Below are positions 50,579 to 58,956 of a stretch of 64,000 nt of DNA, in pieces. The notes under the pieces were generated by a model. It made no database searches. It worked only from the letters and a program-made list of their open reading frames with translations, and was not told the origin of the DNA. Source of the DNA: Opitutaceae bacterium (lineage in GTDB: Bacteria; Verrucomicrobiota; Verrucomicrobiia; Opitutales; Opitutaceae); contig JAEUGY010000005.1 in the NCBI GenBank assembly GCA_016794625.1, positions 21,763-85,762 on the forward strand, in the 5' to 3' direction. The position numbers were made by a program, and so were the translations under genes. Positions within the stretch are counted from its first letter, which is position 1; every line of letters begins with the position of its first letter.

Positions 50579-52495
50579 ATGAGCGAACATTTCCAGGCCG
50601 GGTACGACGTGATTGTGTGTGGCGCCGGGCATGCGGGCTGCGAAGCCGCCTTGGCGGCCGCGCGCATGGGGGCCTCTACCCTCCTCCTGACCGGCAACCT
50701 CGATACGGTGGCCCAAATGAGTTGCAATCCAGCGATTGGAGGCCAGGCCAAAGGACAGATTGTCCGGGAGATCGATGCGCTGGGCGGTGAAATGGCCATC
50801 AATACCGATGCCACGGGGATCCAATTCCGACTTCTCAATGAATCCAAAGGCCTCGCGGTCCAGTCGCCCCGTGCCCAATGCGACAAAAAGGCCTATCAGT
50901 TTCGCCTCAAGCACACCTTGGAGTTGCAGCCCGGCCTAAGGATCTTCCAGGCCACCGTAACCGGCCTGATCTTTGAAACCGGCCGCGTCGTGGGCGTGCG
51001 GACCAACCTCGATCTCGAGTTCTGCGGCAAAACCGTCGTCGTGACCACGGGAACCTTCCTCCGTGGCCTCATGCACATCGGCCAGAACAAGAATGAAGGC
51101 GGCCGATTGGGTGATTTCAGTGCCAAAACGCTTTCCGCGAGTTTCCTGGAGGCCGGAATCGAACTCCGCCGATTGAAAACCGGCACGCCACCTCGAATCC
51201 TCGGGCGAAGTCTCGATTTTTCGAAAATGCAGGAACAGAAAGGTGATGCCAGTCCCACGCTCTTTGCGTTCTACGATACCCGCGATCCTCAGGAAATGTT
51301 CCACGTGGAACAATCAACGGAACGGAAGCTGGGTTGGGTTCCGGGGTCGGACCAGGTGTCGTGTTGGATGACGTACACGACGGATGAGACGGCCCGGCTG
51401 GTACGGGACAATCTGCATCGGTCGGCCATGTATTCGGGTGAAATTGAAGGGATCGGGCCGCGGTACTGTCCGAGCATTGAGGATAAGTTCGTCCGTTTTG
51501 CCGATAAACCGCGGCATTTGCTGTTCCTGGAGCCGGAGGGGCGTTCGACGAACGAATTCTACATCAATGGGCTGTCGACGTCGCTGCCGTTTGAGGTGCA
51601 GCTGGCTATGGTGCGGAGCATTCCGGGGTTGGAGCGGGCAGAGCTTCTGCGTCCAGCCTACGCAGTGGAGTATGACTTCGCACCACCGACGCAGCTGTTT
51701 CCGTCGTTGGAATCAAAGAAGGTCGAGGGGTTGTTCTTCGCGGGTCAAATCAATGGCACTTCGGGGTACGAGGAGGCGGCGTGCCAAGGGTTGTTGGCCG
51801 GCGTCAATGCGGTCAACCGGGTGAGGGGACGGGATCCTTTGTTGATCGGGCGGCATGAGGCCTACATGGGGGTCCTGATCGATGATTTGGTCACGAAGGG
51901 GACGGATGAACCGTATCGGATGTTCACGAGCCGGGCTGAGTACCGGCTGCTCTTCAATCACGGGAGTGCGGAGTTTCGGCTGGCCCATCACGCGCGGGCG
52001 CATGGGTTGTTGTCCGAGTCGCGGTTGGCGCGGATCGACGGCAAGCGGAAGCAGCTCGACCATTGGGTCGGTTGGTTTGAGCGGGAGCGTCCGGGCGGAG
52101 GGCAGGGGACGTGGGGCGATTGGATTCGGCGGGCGGTGACCGGAGGTGGAGCTGCGGTCAATTACCCGGAGGAGTTCAATCAACTTCCGGACACGGTTCG
52201 CGACGAGGTCATCTATCGGGTCAGTTATGCCGGTTATCTCTCGCGGGAGGAGCGGCAGATTGCGAAGCTCGCGCACATCGAGAAAATCCGAATCCCAGGC
52301 GACTTGGATTACAGCACGGTTCGCGGTTTACGTCGGGAGTGTGCGCTCAAGCTGGCCTCGATCCGGCCCTATACGTTGGGCCAGGCAAGTCGCGTGAGCG
52401 GGGTCAATCCCGCCGATATCAGCATCCTTATGGTACTCATCCAGGCTCGCCAAGGTGGCGCAAAGTCGCAGGCGGAGAGCCCGCCGGACGCTTGA
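50579..52495 (+). CDS. mnmG: tRNA uridine-5-carboxymethylaminomethyl(34) synthesis enzyme MnmG
   Basis: The 638-residue FAD protein works with MnmE. The FAD motif is [17 protein letters not shown] near the start, followed by [33 protein letters not shown] and [10 protein letters not shown]. The C-terminal [20 protein letters not shown] binds MnmE and tRNA. Residues 240-245 read MFHVEQ and are encoded by a perfect parS-like site (51297-51312). This falls within a loop, about residues 230-265, that looks longer than in E. coli MnmG. Confidence 0.96.
   Translation: MSEHFQAGYDVIVCGAGHAGCEAALAAARMGASTLLLTGNLDTVAQMSCNPAIGGQAKGQIVREIDALGGEMAINTDATGIQFRLLNESKGLAVQSPRAQCDKKAYQFRLKHTLELQPGLRIFQATVTGLIFETGRVVGVRTNLDLEFCGKTVVVTTGTFLRGLMHIGQNKNEGGRLGDFSAKTLSASFLEAGIELRRLKTGTPPRILGRSLDFSKMQEQKGDASPTLFAFYDTRDPQEMFHVEQSTERKLGWVPGSDQVSCWMTYTTDETARLVRDNLHRSAMYSGEIEGIGPRYCPSIEDKFVRFADKPRHLLFLEPEGRSTNEFYINGLSTSLPFEVQLAMVRSIPGLERAELLRPAYAVEYDFAPPTQLFPSLESKKVEGLFFAGQINGTSGYEEAACQGLLAGVNAVNRVRGRDPLLIGRHEAYMGVLIDDLVTKGTDEPYRMFTSRAEYRLLFNHGSAEFRLAHHARAHGLLSESRLARIDGKRKQLDHWVGWFERERPGGGQGTWGDWIRRAVTGGGAAVNYPEEFNQLPDTVRDEVIYRVSYAGYLSREERQIAKLAHIEKIRIPGDLDYSTVRGLRRECALKLASIRPYTLGQASRVSGVNPADISILMVLIQARQGGAKSQAESPPDA
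51297..51312. promoter_or_regulatory. parS-like centromere site inside mnmG
   Basis: TGTTCCACGTGGAACA is a perfect 16-bp palindrome that differs from the well-known parS consensus TGTTTCACGTGAAACA by only one base in each arm. It would be bound by ParB (Spo0J) for chromosome segregation. It is in frame as MFHVEQ; peptide strings MFHV(E/K) in MnmG/RsmG are a known result of embedded parS sites. No parA/parB genes are in the window. Confidence 0.85.
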
Positions 52496-52733
52496 CGGAT
52501 GGAGGTCAACGGGAACGGAACAGGCGAGGGCGAGAGGGGGTCTGTGGGCGGAAAAGGGGACCACGGAGGGGGCGTGGTGTTGCTTTCACGCTTGAGTACG
52601 TCATCGACGCCCGGGTTAAATTAGCTGATAACTCTTTATTAATCAGAGATATACCGAATGACCGTGGGGCTTGTCCCCAATCGGGAGCGGGGCCCGGTTC
52701 CGGTCGGGTTTGAGGGGTGACGACGGGGTGGCG
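52496..52733. other. Intergenic region between mnmG and phoB
   Basis: An AT-rich patch near 52615-52655 contains TGATAACTCTTTATTAATCA. The rest is GC-rich and I see no gene. The patch might contain the phoB promoter or a transcript end; no clear hairpin with a T-run was found. Confidence 0.4.
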
Positions 52734-52751
52734 CTGTAACATTTGTGAAAC
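52734..52751 (+). promoter_or_regulatory. Possible Pho box upstream of phoB
   Basis: CTGTAAC and GTGAAAC are a 7-bp direct repeat separated by four bases, resembling the two halves of a Pho box (CTGTCAT-N4-CTGTCAT). It lies about 50 bp before the phoB start. The match is 5 of 7 bases between halves, so it is tentative. Confidence 0.35.
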
Positions 52752-52802
52752 GAACCGGGTTTCGCCTCGGACGTATTCCCGGCTTGGGCTAGGGTGGGAG
52801 GC

Positions 52803-53522
52803 ATGACAGAGCTCAAGCCCAAGAAGATTCTGATCGTGGATGACGAGTCGGACGTCACCGACCTGGTGGCCTACCATCTCAAGGCCAAGGGCTTTATCGT
52901 TGAGGCCTTGAACGATCCCAACGGTAGCATTGGCGCGGCGCGGTCTTTTCTGCCCGACCTCGTCATTCTTGATGTCATGATGCCGGATCTCAATGGCATC
53001 CAGATCTGCCGTATGCTGCGGGCGGATCCGAAACTGAAGCGAGTGCCGGTGATCTTTCTCACGGCCAAAGCCGAGGAGAACGACCGCATCCAGGGTCTGG
53101 AGATCGGGGCGGATGATTATATTCCTAAACCTTTTAGCATTAAAGAGTTAATCCTACGTGTGCAGTCTGTTTTGCGTCGCTTGAGCGAGGGGGGGCCGGT
53201 CGAGATCAAGAAACTGGAGATCGGCGGCATCCTGCTGGATATCGAACGTCACGAGGTGTTCATCGGGGGTCGGGCGATCGATTTGACGGCGACGGAATTC
53301 AAGTTGCTGAAGCTGTTGATGGAACGGCGGGGGAGGGTGCAAACCCGTGAACACCTGCTGATTCACGTTTGGAATTACGAGACGGAGATTGAAACTCGAA
53401 CGGTCGACACCCACGTCCGACGGTTGCGGGAAAAGCTAGGCACGGAGGCCGACTGGATCGAAACCATCCGTGGCGTCGGCTACCGCATGGCGGAGCGGAG
53501 GGCCCAGGAGGCGTCCACCTGA
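52803..53522 (+). CDS. phoB: PhoB-type response regulator
   Basis: A two-domain OmpR/PhoB-family regulator of 239 residues. The receiver shows the acidic pair DDES (13-14), the phosphorylation site D57 in LVILDVMMPD, and the conserved Lys of YIPKPF. The C-terminal winged-helix domain includes LTATEFKLLKLLMERRGRVQ, then TVDTHVRRLREKLG and IRGVGYRM. The kinase gene lies 144 bp downstream. The ATG at 52803 is preceded by a GGAGG that nearly touches it, and an AGGG at about eight bases. Confidence 0.9.
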   Translation: MTELKPKKILIVDDESDVTDLVAYHLKAKGFIVEALNDPNGSIGAARSFLPDLVILDVMMPDLNGIQICRMLRADPKLKRVPVIFLTAKAEENDRIQGLEIGADDYIPKPFSIKELILRVQSVLRRLSEGGPVEIKKLEIGGILLDIERHEVFIGGRAIDLTATEFKLLKLLMERRGRVQTREHLLIHVWNYETEIETRTVDTHVRRLREKLGTEADWIETIRGVGYRMAERRAQEAST

Positions 53523-53666
53523 AGCGGTGGGACCTGTAGATTCAGAAGCGGAGGGACGGGCGGGGCGGGTGGGTGGTGTCGTTTCGGCGACGCGCGCGCT
53601 GGCTTAGGTTCCGCCGGTCCTGGCGGTTGCGTTCCCACCTTGGGTTGATCAGCTAGTGACTCTCCC

Positions 53667-54932
53667 ATGTACCCTTTCGTCATCGTCCTTCTGCTCGTTG
53701 TCGTGGGCGTGGCCGGGGTGAAGCTGTGGAATCACCGTCGGGCTCTGCGCCGTTTAAATCGGGCCATCCTCGGTCGTCAGTCCCTCCTGCGCGAAGATCT
53801 GCCGGGCGCCTCGGGACAGGATTGGGACGATCTTTGCCATCAAACCAATGAGCTGATCGGCGAGGTGAACCGGCTGCAGCAGCAACGCACCGGGCAGCTC
53901 GCCCAACTGGAAGCCACGCTCGGGAGCCTGCAGGAGGCGGTGCTCATCGTGGATTCCAAGAACTATATCCTGCTGGCCAACAAGGCACTGCAGGCAATTT
54001 TCCCCCGCGCCAAAAACATTCTCGGACAGCGCCTGGAGTTGGTCCTGCAGAGCGTCGAGTTTCTCAATTACGTGGATGCGGTGCGCAAGAATCAGGCGGC
54101 ACCGCAGTACGAAATCGAGTTTCTGGAAAGTGGCCGCACCATCTGGGTCGAGCTTACGGGGGCCATGATCCCGTCGCTGCAAGCGGACCAAGGGGCCTGG
54201 GTGCTGTTTGTCCTGCATGACATCACCAAACAGAAGAAACTCGAACTCGTGCGGAAGGAGTTCGTCGCCAATGTCTCCCACGAGCTCAGGACGCCGTTGA
54301 GCGTCATCAAGGGTTATGTAGAAACCCTGGTCGACGGTCATCAGGAGATCCCCGTGGAAGATCGGGAGAAATTCCTGCGCACGATCCAGCGGCACACGGA
54401 TCGGCTAAATTCGCTGCTCGAGGATCTTTTGACCCTCTCGCGGCTGGAATCGACGCAACCAGGGATGAAACCTGAACCGGTGGTGTTGGTGGACTTGGTG
54501 CGGAGTGTGGTCGAGGACTACCGGAGCCGCCCCACGTCGGCCGACCATCCGATCGCGCTTCACGCTGACGGGTCGATTGGTTCGCTTCCGGTCGATCCGC
54601 TCAAGATCACACAAGTGCTTAGCAATCTGCTTGATAACGCGATCAAGTACACGCCGAAGGGCTCGAAGCTGGAGGTGCGGATGGGAGTGCGGGGATCGGA
54701 CGTCGAAATCTGTGTGCGCGATGATGGCCCGGGCATCCCGGCCGAGGACCTGCCGCACCTGTTCGAACGGTTTTATCGCGTCGACAAAGGGCGTTCCCGG
54801 GAAAAGGGAGGCACCGGACTCGGTCTCTCGATCGTCAAACACATCGTGCAGCTGCACGGCGGACGCGTATGGGTAGAGAGCACCCTCGGGCGAGGCGCGG
54901 CGTTCTACTTCACGCTTCCGCTCCGGCGCTAA
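53667..54932 (+). CDS. phoR: PhoR-type sensor histidine kinase
   Basis: The 421-residue kinase has a membrane segment at the N-terminus (FVIVLLLVVVGVAGVKL), a helical linker, a PAS domain (about 85-190) and a HisKA domain with the phosphoacceptor H205 in FVANVSHELRTPLSV. The ATPase domain shows N-box NLLDNAIKYTP, G1 DDGPGIP, an F-box LFERFYRVD and G2 GTGLGLSIVKH. The single membrane helix, internal PAS domain and neighbouring regulator resemble PhoR, which responds to phosphate limitation. No pst genes are nearby to confirm this. Confidence 0.88.
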   Translation: MYPFVIVLLLVVVGVAGVKLWNHRRALRRLNRAILGRQSLLREDLPGASGQDWDDLCHQTNELIGEVNRLQQQRTGQLAQLEATLGSLQEAVLIVDSKNYILLANKALQAIFPRAKNILGQRLELVLQSVEFLNYVDAVRKNQAAPQYEIEFLESGRTIWVELTGAMIPSLQADQGAWVLFVLHDITKQKKLELVRKEFVANVSHELRTPLSVIKGYVETLVDGHQEIPVEDREKFLRTIQRHTDRLNSLLEDLLTLSRLESTQPGMKPEPVVLVDLVRSVVEDYRSRPTSADHPIALHADGSIGSLPVDPLKITQVLSNLLDNAIKYTPKGSKLEVRMGVRGSDVEICVRDDGPGIPAEDLPHLFERFYRVDKGRSREKGGTGLGLSIVKHIVQLHGGRVWVESTLGRGAAFYFTLPLRR

Positions 54933-54956
54933 GTTCGAGCCAGCCCACAATGGGAT

Positions 54957-54980
54957 GCGGCCTCAGCGAGGCCGCCTACA
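54957..54980 (+). repeat. GGCCTC hairpin repeat, copy 7 (after phoR)
   Basis: GCGGCCTC and GAGGCCGC form an 8-bp stem around AGC and are followed by CTACA. It lies 24 bp after the phoR stop, similar in position to the copy after recA. Confidence 0.75.
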
Positions 54981-55091
54981 AAAGGGAGGGGCGTATCGCA
55001 GCTGGTTGCGATGACGCGGCGCGAACCTCACCGCCGCGGAAACGGGATTGAAGGCGGCTGACCGGTCTCAATGGTCTTCTGTTCCCTCTCG

Positions 55092-55685
55092 ATGCCCGAA
55101 CGACCCTCCCATGACTACCAGGCGGTGCAGGCCACGCGCCGCGCGGAAATCCTCGCCCGGCTGGAGCCCGCCCTCGGCGGCCACCCGCTCCTGACGCTGG
55201 AAATCGGCAGCGGGCACGGGCACTTTCTCAATGCGTATGCGACGGCGCATCCCGAGCGGCATTGCCTCGGCATCGACATCATGAGCGATCGGGTGCGCCG
55301 TGGCCTGCGCAAGCGCGATCGTGCGGGTTTGACGAACCTGTCGTTCCTGCACGCGGATGCCTGGGACCTGCTCGCCGTGCTGCCGGCGCGGGTGCGCCTC
55401 GAGGCGGTCTTCGTGCTCTTTCCCGACCCCTGGCCGAAGCGCCGCCACTGGAAGAACCGGATCCTGCAGCCGGCCTTCCTGACCACCCTGGCGGAAAAAT
55501 CAACCCCGGCCGCCCCGTTGTACTTCCGTACCGACTACGAACCTTACTTTGTCGAGGCGCGCGAGGTCGTCGCCTCCCATGAGGCTTGGGAGTTGCGTCC
55601 GAATTTGCCCTGGCCGTTTGAATACACGACGGTCTTCCAGGCGCGCGCGCCCGTCTACCACTCGCTCATTGCGGTCCGGCGCTGA
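55092..55685 (+). CDS. trmB: tRNA (guanine-N7-)-methyltransferase
   Basis: This 197-residue enzyme methylates G46 of tRNA. Signatures are EIGSGHGHFL, a SAM-binding glycine loop; IDIMSDRVRRGLRKRD; the catalytic region VFVLFPDPWPKRRHWKNR; and FRTDYEPY. Length fits the short bacterial TrmB. The ATG at 55092 was preferred to one at 55071 because the conserved part begins soon after. The next gene converges from the other side, 70 bp away. Confidence 0.93.
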   Translation: MPERPSHDYQAVQATRRAEILARLEPALGGHPLLTLEIGSGHGHFLNAYATAHPERHCLGIDIMSDRVRRGLRKRDRAGLTNLSFLHADAWDLLAVLPARVRLEAVFVLFPDPWPKRRHWKNRILQPAFLTTLAEKSTPAAPLYFRTDYEPYFVEAREVVASHEAWELRPNLPWPFEYTTVFQARAPVYHSLIAVRR

Positions 55686-55755
55686 CCGTGCCCTCCGAAG
55701 GTAGGGCCGCCCCTCGCGGGCGCACCTCGTGCTGCGAACCCGGTCTCGCTCCGAC

Positions 55756-56766
55756 TCACCCCCGCGGGTTGACCCACGAAGGCACGGCCAGTTCGGTCAT
55801 CAGCCGCAACCCGGGCGCGCCGCCGAGCAGGCGCGGGACGATGTTGATCAGCGAGGCAACCGTGGCCGAATCGCCCGCGACGCCTCCCGCCAGCGTGAGG
55901 TGGAGGTTGGGATCCCCCTTGATCACCACGGTGTCGTGGGGGTTCGGCGCATCGAGGAACATCTGTAGATCAAGGACGAGCTTGGCCTGGCCATCCACCC
56001 GGCCGATGGCGTGCTGGTGCAGGCCGCAAGTTTGTCCGCGGGCGACGTTGAAGAACTGCGTGACGATGGGAGCCGGAGCTAGCACGGGCTCGCAGGTCTC
56101 CTCGATCGATTCGAGGGTCCAACCCATGGCATGGGCCAGCAGCGCCAGCGATTGCTGGAATCCAGCGTGACCCGCCTTGCCCGCCTTGAACTTGGCCCGG
56201 AAATCATCCGGTGCCTGGCCGCTGCCAATCTTCGCCTGCAGCGGCTGGCGACGGGTGGAGGCATTCACCACGCGCTCCACGTAGATCGAATCAACCCGCC
56301 TCGTCACACCGGTCAGGCAGATCGGCAGGATATCCATGACAAAACCCGGGTTCACCCCCGTGCCGACGACCCGTGCGCCCGTGCGACGACAGAGTGCGTC
56401 ATACTCGGCGGCGATTTCCGGGGTCTTCAGCCGCGGGAAAATCAGCTCCTCGCAGGTCGAGGCGATGCTGATCCCTGCTTCCAGGGCGTCGCGCACCTGG
56501 GCCAGCGAGGCCGCCGCGCTCGATGATGCGGTGTGCAGGATCACGTCCGGTTTGCCCGCCGCCTGACAAAGCTCGGAAATGGATCCGTGGACCCGGGCCC
56601 GCTCGAGCCCGGAGACGCCGGTCAATTCGCCCAGGGTGCGGCCGATCTTGGCCGGGTCGATGTCGACGCCTCCCAGGACCTCCAGCCACGACTGTGCCGC
56701 GGCCAGCTTGAGCGACTCGATACCAATGGGACCCAGACCGAATTGGGCGACTTTGATTTTTTGCAT
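55756..56766 (-). CDS. 2,4-diaminopentanoate dehydrogenase-like oxidoreductase
   Basis: A 336-residue NAD(P)-binding protein related to dihydrodipicolinate reductase. The Rossmann motif is KIKVAQFGLGPIGIE, close to the GPIG of ornithine-fermentation 2,4-diaminopentanoate dehydrogenase (Ord). Also seen are HTASSSAAASLAQ, STCEELIFPRL and GTGVNPGFVMDILP, typical of that branch. The substrate is not established; a role in amino-acid catabolism is plausible given the scavenging genes nearby. ATG at 56766 was chosen because it begins the Rossmann strand; ATG at 56784 is an alternative. Confidence 0.78.
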   Translation of the reverse strand: MQKIKVAQFGLGPIGIESLKLAAAQSWLEVLGGVDIDPAKIGRTLGELTGVSGLERARVHGSISELCQAAGKPDVILHTASSSAAASLAQVRDALEAGISIASTCEELIFPRLKTPEIAAEYDALCRRTGARVVGTGVNPGFVMDILPICLTGVTRRVDSIYVERVVNASTRRQPLQAKIGSGQAPDDFRAKFKAGKAGHAGFQQSLALLAHAMGWTLESIEETCEPVLAPAPIVTQFFNVARGQTCGLHQHAIGRVDGQAKLVLDLQMFLDAPNPHDTVVIKGDPNLHLTLAGGVAGDSATVASLINIVPRLLGGAPGLRLMTELAVPSWVNPRG

Positions 56767-56997
56767 GACGGAATGTGGATTCATCTCATTGCACGTGTGA
56801 TGCCAATCCGTCCAGTCCGCTCCGGTCGCCTCTGAAGATTCCTTCCCCCCCGGTGGCCCGCCCCAGTGCGAGAGGGAAGGGGAGGACAAAACAGCAACAA
56901 CGTCCGTTGCCCGCCGGTTCCACTTCCGGGGGGGAGGATTCGGGCGCGAGGCGCGGACCGCGACGCGGGCGCGATAGGGACAGGCGAATTTCGTCTG

Positions 56998-57027
56998 TTG
57001 TCAAAACGCTACACTCGTTGCTAAATT
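56998..57027 (+). promoter_or_regulatory. Candidate sigma-70-type promoter
   Basis: TTGTCA and TAAATT are separated by 18 bases. The AT-rich content is unusual for the region. The distance to the D-aminoacylase start (about 280 bp) means a long leader. The match is by eye only. Confidence 0.35.
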
Positions 57028-57070
57028 AACAACGCATTCGACGGATTTAGGGCCCACTGATGCGCACTTC

Positions 57071-57084
57071 TCACCTTGAGGTGA
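57071..57084. promoter_or_regulatory. Palindrome TCACCT-TG-AGGTGA, possible operator
   Basis: Six-base arms are perfectly complementary around a two-base spacer. It follows the candidate promoter by about 45 bp, where a repressor could block transcription of the D-aminoacylase, receptor and GGT genes. No regulator is encoded beside it. Confidence 0.35.
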
Positions 57085-57305
57085 AAGCGGGTACCGCTGG
57101 CATAACGAGTGCTTTCGCTGGCGGGCGTGTCACGTCCTACGTCCAATCCCCTCGGAATCCTTCACCTTGATGCCCCGATCCGGTGGCCGGGTGGCGGGTG
57201 TGGAGCCGGCCGATGGAAGAGGTGGCAATTTTGGATGAGGCGACTTTGTTGTCCCGGTGTGATATCCCGCCGATCTCATCCCCTGTGTTTCCGGTTTTTC
57301 GCCCC

Positions 57306-58892
57306 ATGATGCCCCTGAACCTCCGCCGTGCCGGTTCGCTGGTGCTGGTCCTGGTGGCCGGCGTGCTCCGCGCCGAGCCCTTCGACCTGGTCATTCGCGG
57401 CGCGCGGGTCATCGACGGCACGGGTGCGCCGTGGATCTATGCGGACGTTGCGGTCAAGGACGGGCGTATTGTCCACCTGGGCCGTCTCGGAAAGGATGTG
57501 CGCGGGACACGGGATGTGGACGCCGCGGGCCTGTATCTTGCACCTGGATTCATCGATCCCCACTCCCACGCCGGTCCGGCCCTGGGGCGCGGGGCGCTGG
57601 CGGGGGCGGAACCCTTGCTCACGCAGGGCATCACGACGGTTTTCATCAATCCGGACGGCGGAGGCCCGGTCGATCTCGCCGCCCAACGTCGCCGGCTGGA
57701 GCAGCAGCGGCCGGCGGTCCATGTGGCGCAGTTGATCGGGCACAACTCGATACGAACCGAGGTCATGGGCCTCGCCGATCGTGAACCGACCCCGGACGAG
57801 CTGGAGCGCATGAAGGCGCTGGTGCGCGTGGCGATGGAGCAGGGGGCGTTCGGCCTGTCGGCCGGTCCCTTCTACACCCCGGGAAACTTCTCCAAGACGT
57901 CCGAGCATGTGGTCCTGGCCGAGGTCGCGGCCGGGTTTGAAGGGGTTTATCAGAGCCATATCCGGGATGAGGGCGATTATTCGATCGGTCTGGTGGCCGC
58001 CGTGGAGGAGGTCATCACCGTCTCCCGTTCCGCTCGCCTGCCGGGCATTGTCACCCACATCAAGGCGCTCGGCCCGCGGGTCTGGGGACAGTCCACCGAG
58101 GTCGTCCGTCGCATCGACCGGGCTCGGTCGGAAGGCGTGGAAGTGTTTGCTGACCAGTACCCCTATGAAGCTTCTTCGACCTCGCTCAGTGCCGCCCTGC
58201 TGCCTCCCTGGTCGATGGAAGGAGGAGTCGGTGCGCTGCAAAAACGGCTGGCAGACCGAGAAGCGCTGCCGCTGATCCGCACGACGATGCTGGAGAATCT
58301 GGAACGTCGCGGCGGACCGAACGCCATCCAGCTCCGCAACCACCGGGAGGACACCACGGTGGAAGGAAAGCGACTCGACGAGGTGGCGCGGGCGAGGGGA
58401 GTCGAGCCCGTGGATGCGGCCATCGCGCTGATCCGGGCGGGCGGCGCGGATATCGTGTCCTTCAACATGCACGAAGACGACATTCGTCGCTTCATGGTTC
58501 AACCCTGGACGATGACCTGCTCCGATGGCGACCTGGTGGCCGTGGGCGACGGCGTCCCGCATCCCCGTTCCTATGGCCCATTCCCCCGGAAACTACGACG
58601 CTACGCGGTGGATACGCCACTCCTGACCCTGGAACGGGCTGTTCACTCCATGACCGGTTTGACGGCCACCGTGATGCGCGTGCGGGACCGAGGGGTCATC
58701 CGCCCCGGCGCCTGGGCGGATCTCGTGCTCTTTGACCTGGCGACCCTGGCCGACCGCGCCACGTATGAAAATCCACATCAGCTCTCCACCGGCATGCGCC
58801 ACGTCTTTGTTAACGGCGTGGAGGCGCTGACGGACGGCCGGGTGACCGACCTCCGCGCCGGCCGCGTGCTCTCCCGGCTCAGCGCGCCCTGA
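57306..58892 (+). CDS. Exported N-acyl-D-amino-acid deacylase-family amidohydrolase
   Basis: This 528-residue protein begins with a signal peptide (MMPLNLRRAGSLVLVLVAGVLRA). The metal-binding HxH is in GFIDPHSHAG (H86, H88); FDLVIRGARVIDGTG before it and GVIRPGAWADLVLFD at the end form the small beta domain. LSAGPFYTPGNFSKTSEHV and YQSHIRDEGDYSIG follow the D-aminoacylase pattern. Family members cleave N-acyl groups from D-amino acids, though dihydroorotase-like or dipeptidase activity is also possible. ATG at 57306 was chosen as the signal peptide start. It is followed by the TonB receptor, 64 bp later. Confidence 0.88.
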   Translation: MMPLNLRRAGSLVLVLVAGVLRAEPFDLVIRGARVIDGTGAPWIYADVAVKDGRIVHLGRLGKDVRGTRDVDAAGLYLAPGFIDPHSHAGPALGRGALAGAEPLLTQGITTVFINPDGGGPVDLAAQRRRLEQQRPAVHVAQLIGHNSIRTEVMGLADREPTPDELERMKALVRVAMEQGAFGLSAGPFYTPGNFSKTSEHVVLAEVAAGFEGVYQSHIRDEGDYSIGLVAAVEEVITVSRSARLPGIVTHIKALGPRVWGQSTEVVRRIDRARSEGVEVFADQYPYEASSTSLSAALLPPWSMEGGVGALQKRLADREALPLIRTTMLENLERRGGPNAIQLRNHREDTTVEGKRLDEVARARGVEPVDAAIALIRAGGADIVSFNMHEDDIRRFMVQPWTMTCSDGDLVAVGDGVPHPRSYGPFPRKLRRYAVDTPLLTLERAVHSMTGLTATVMRVRDRGVIRPGAWADLVLFDLATLADRATYENPHQLSTGMRHVFVNGVEALTDGRVTDLRAGRVLSRLSAP

Positions 58893-58956
58893 GTGGCAGC
58901 AGATCCGCTTTTCAACGACCACGATTCACCCCATCAGAACGACACCCGACACCACC

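Larger units (their letters stand above)
56785..57305. other. Divergent promoter region before the D-aminoacylase gene
   Basis: About 520 bp with a promoter-like pair TTGTCA (56998-57003), 18 bases, TAAATT (57022-57027) on the plus strand. CGTTG (57016-57020) and CAACG (57030-57034) form a small inverted repeat there. A second palindrome lies at 57071-57084. No supported gene is contained. Confidence 0.4.
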
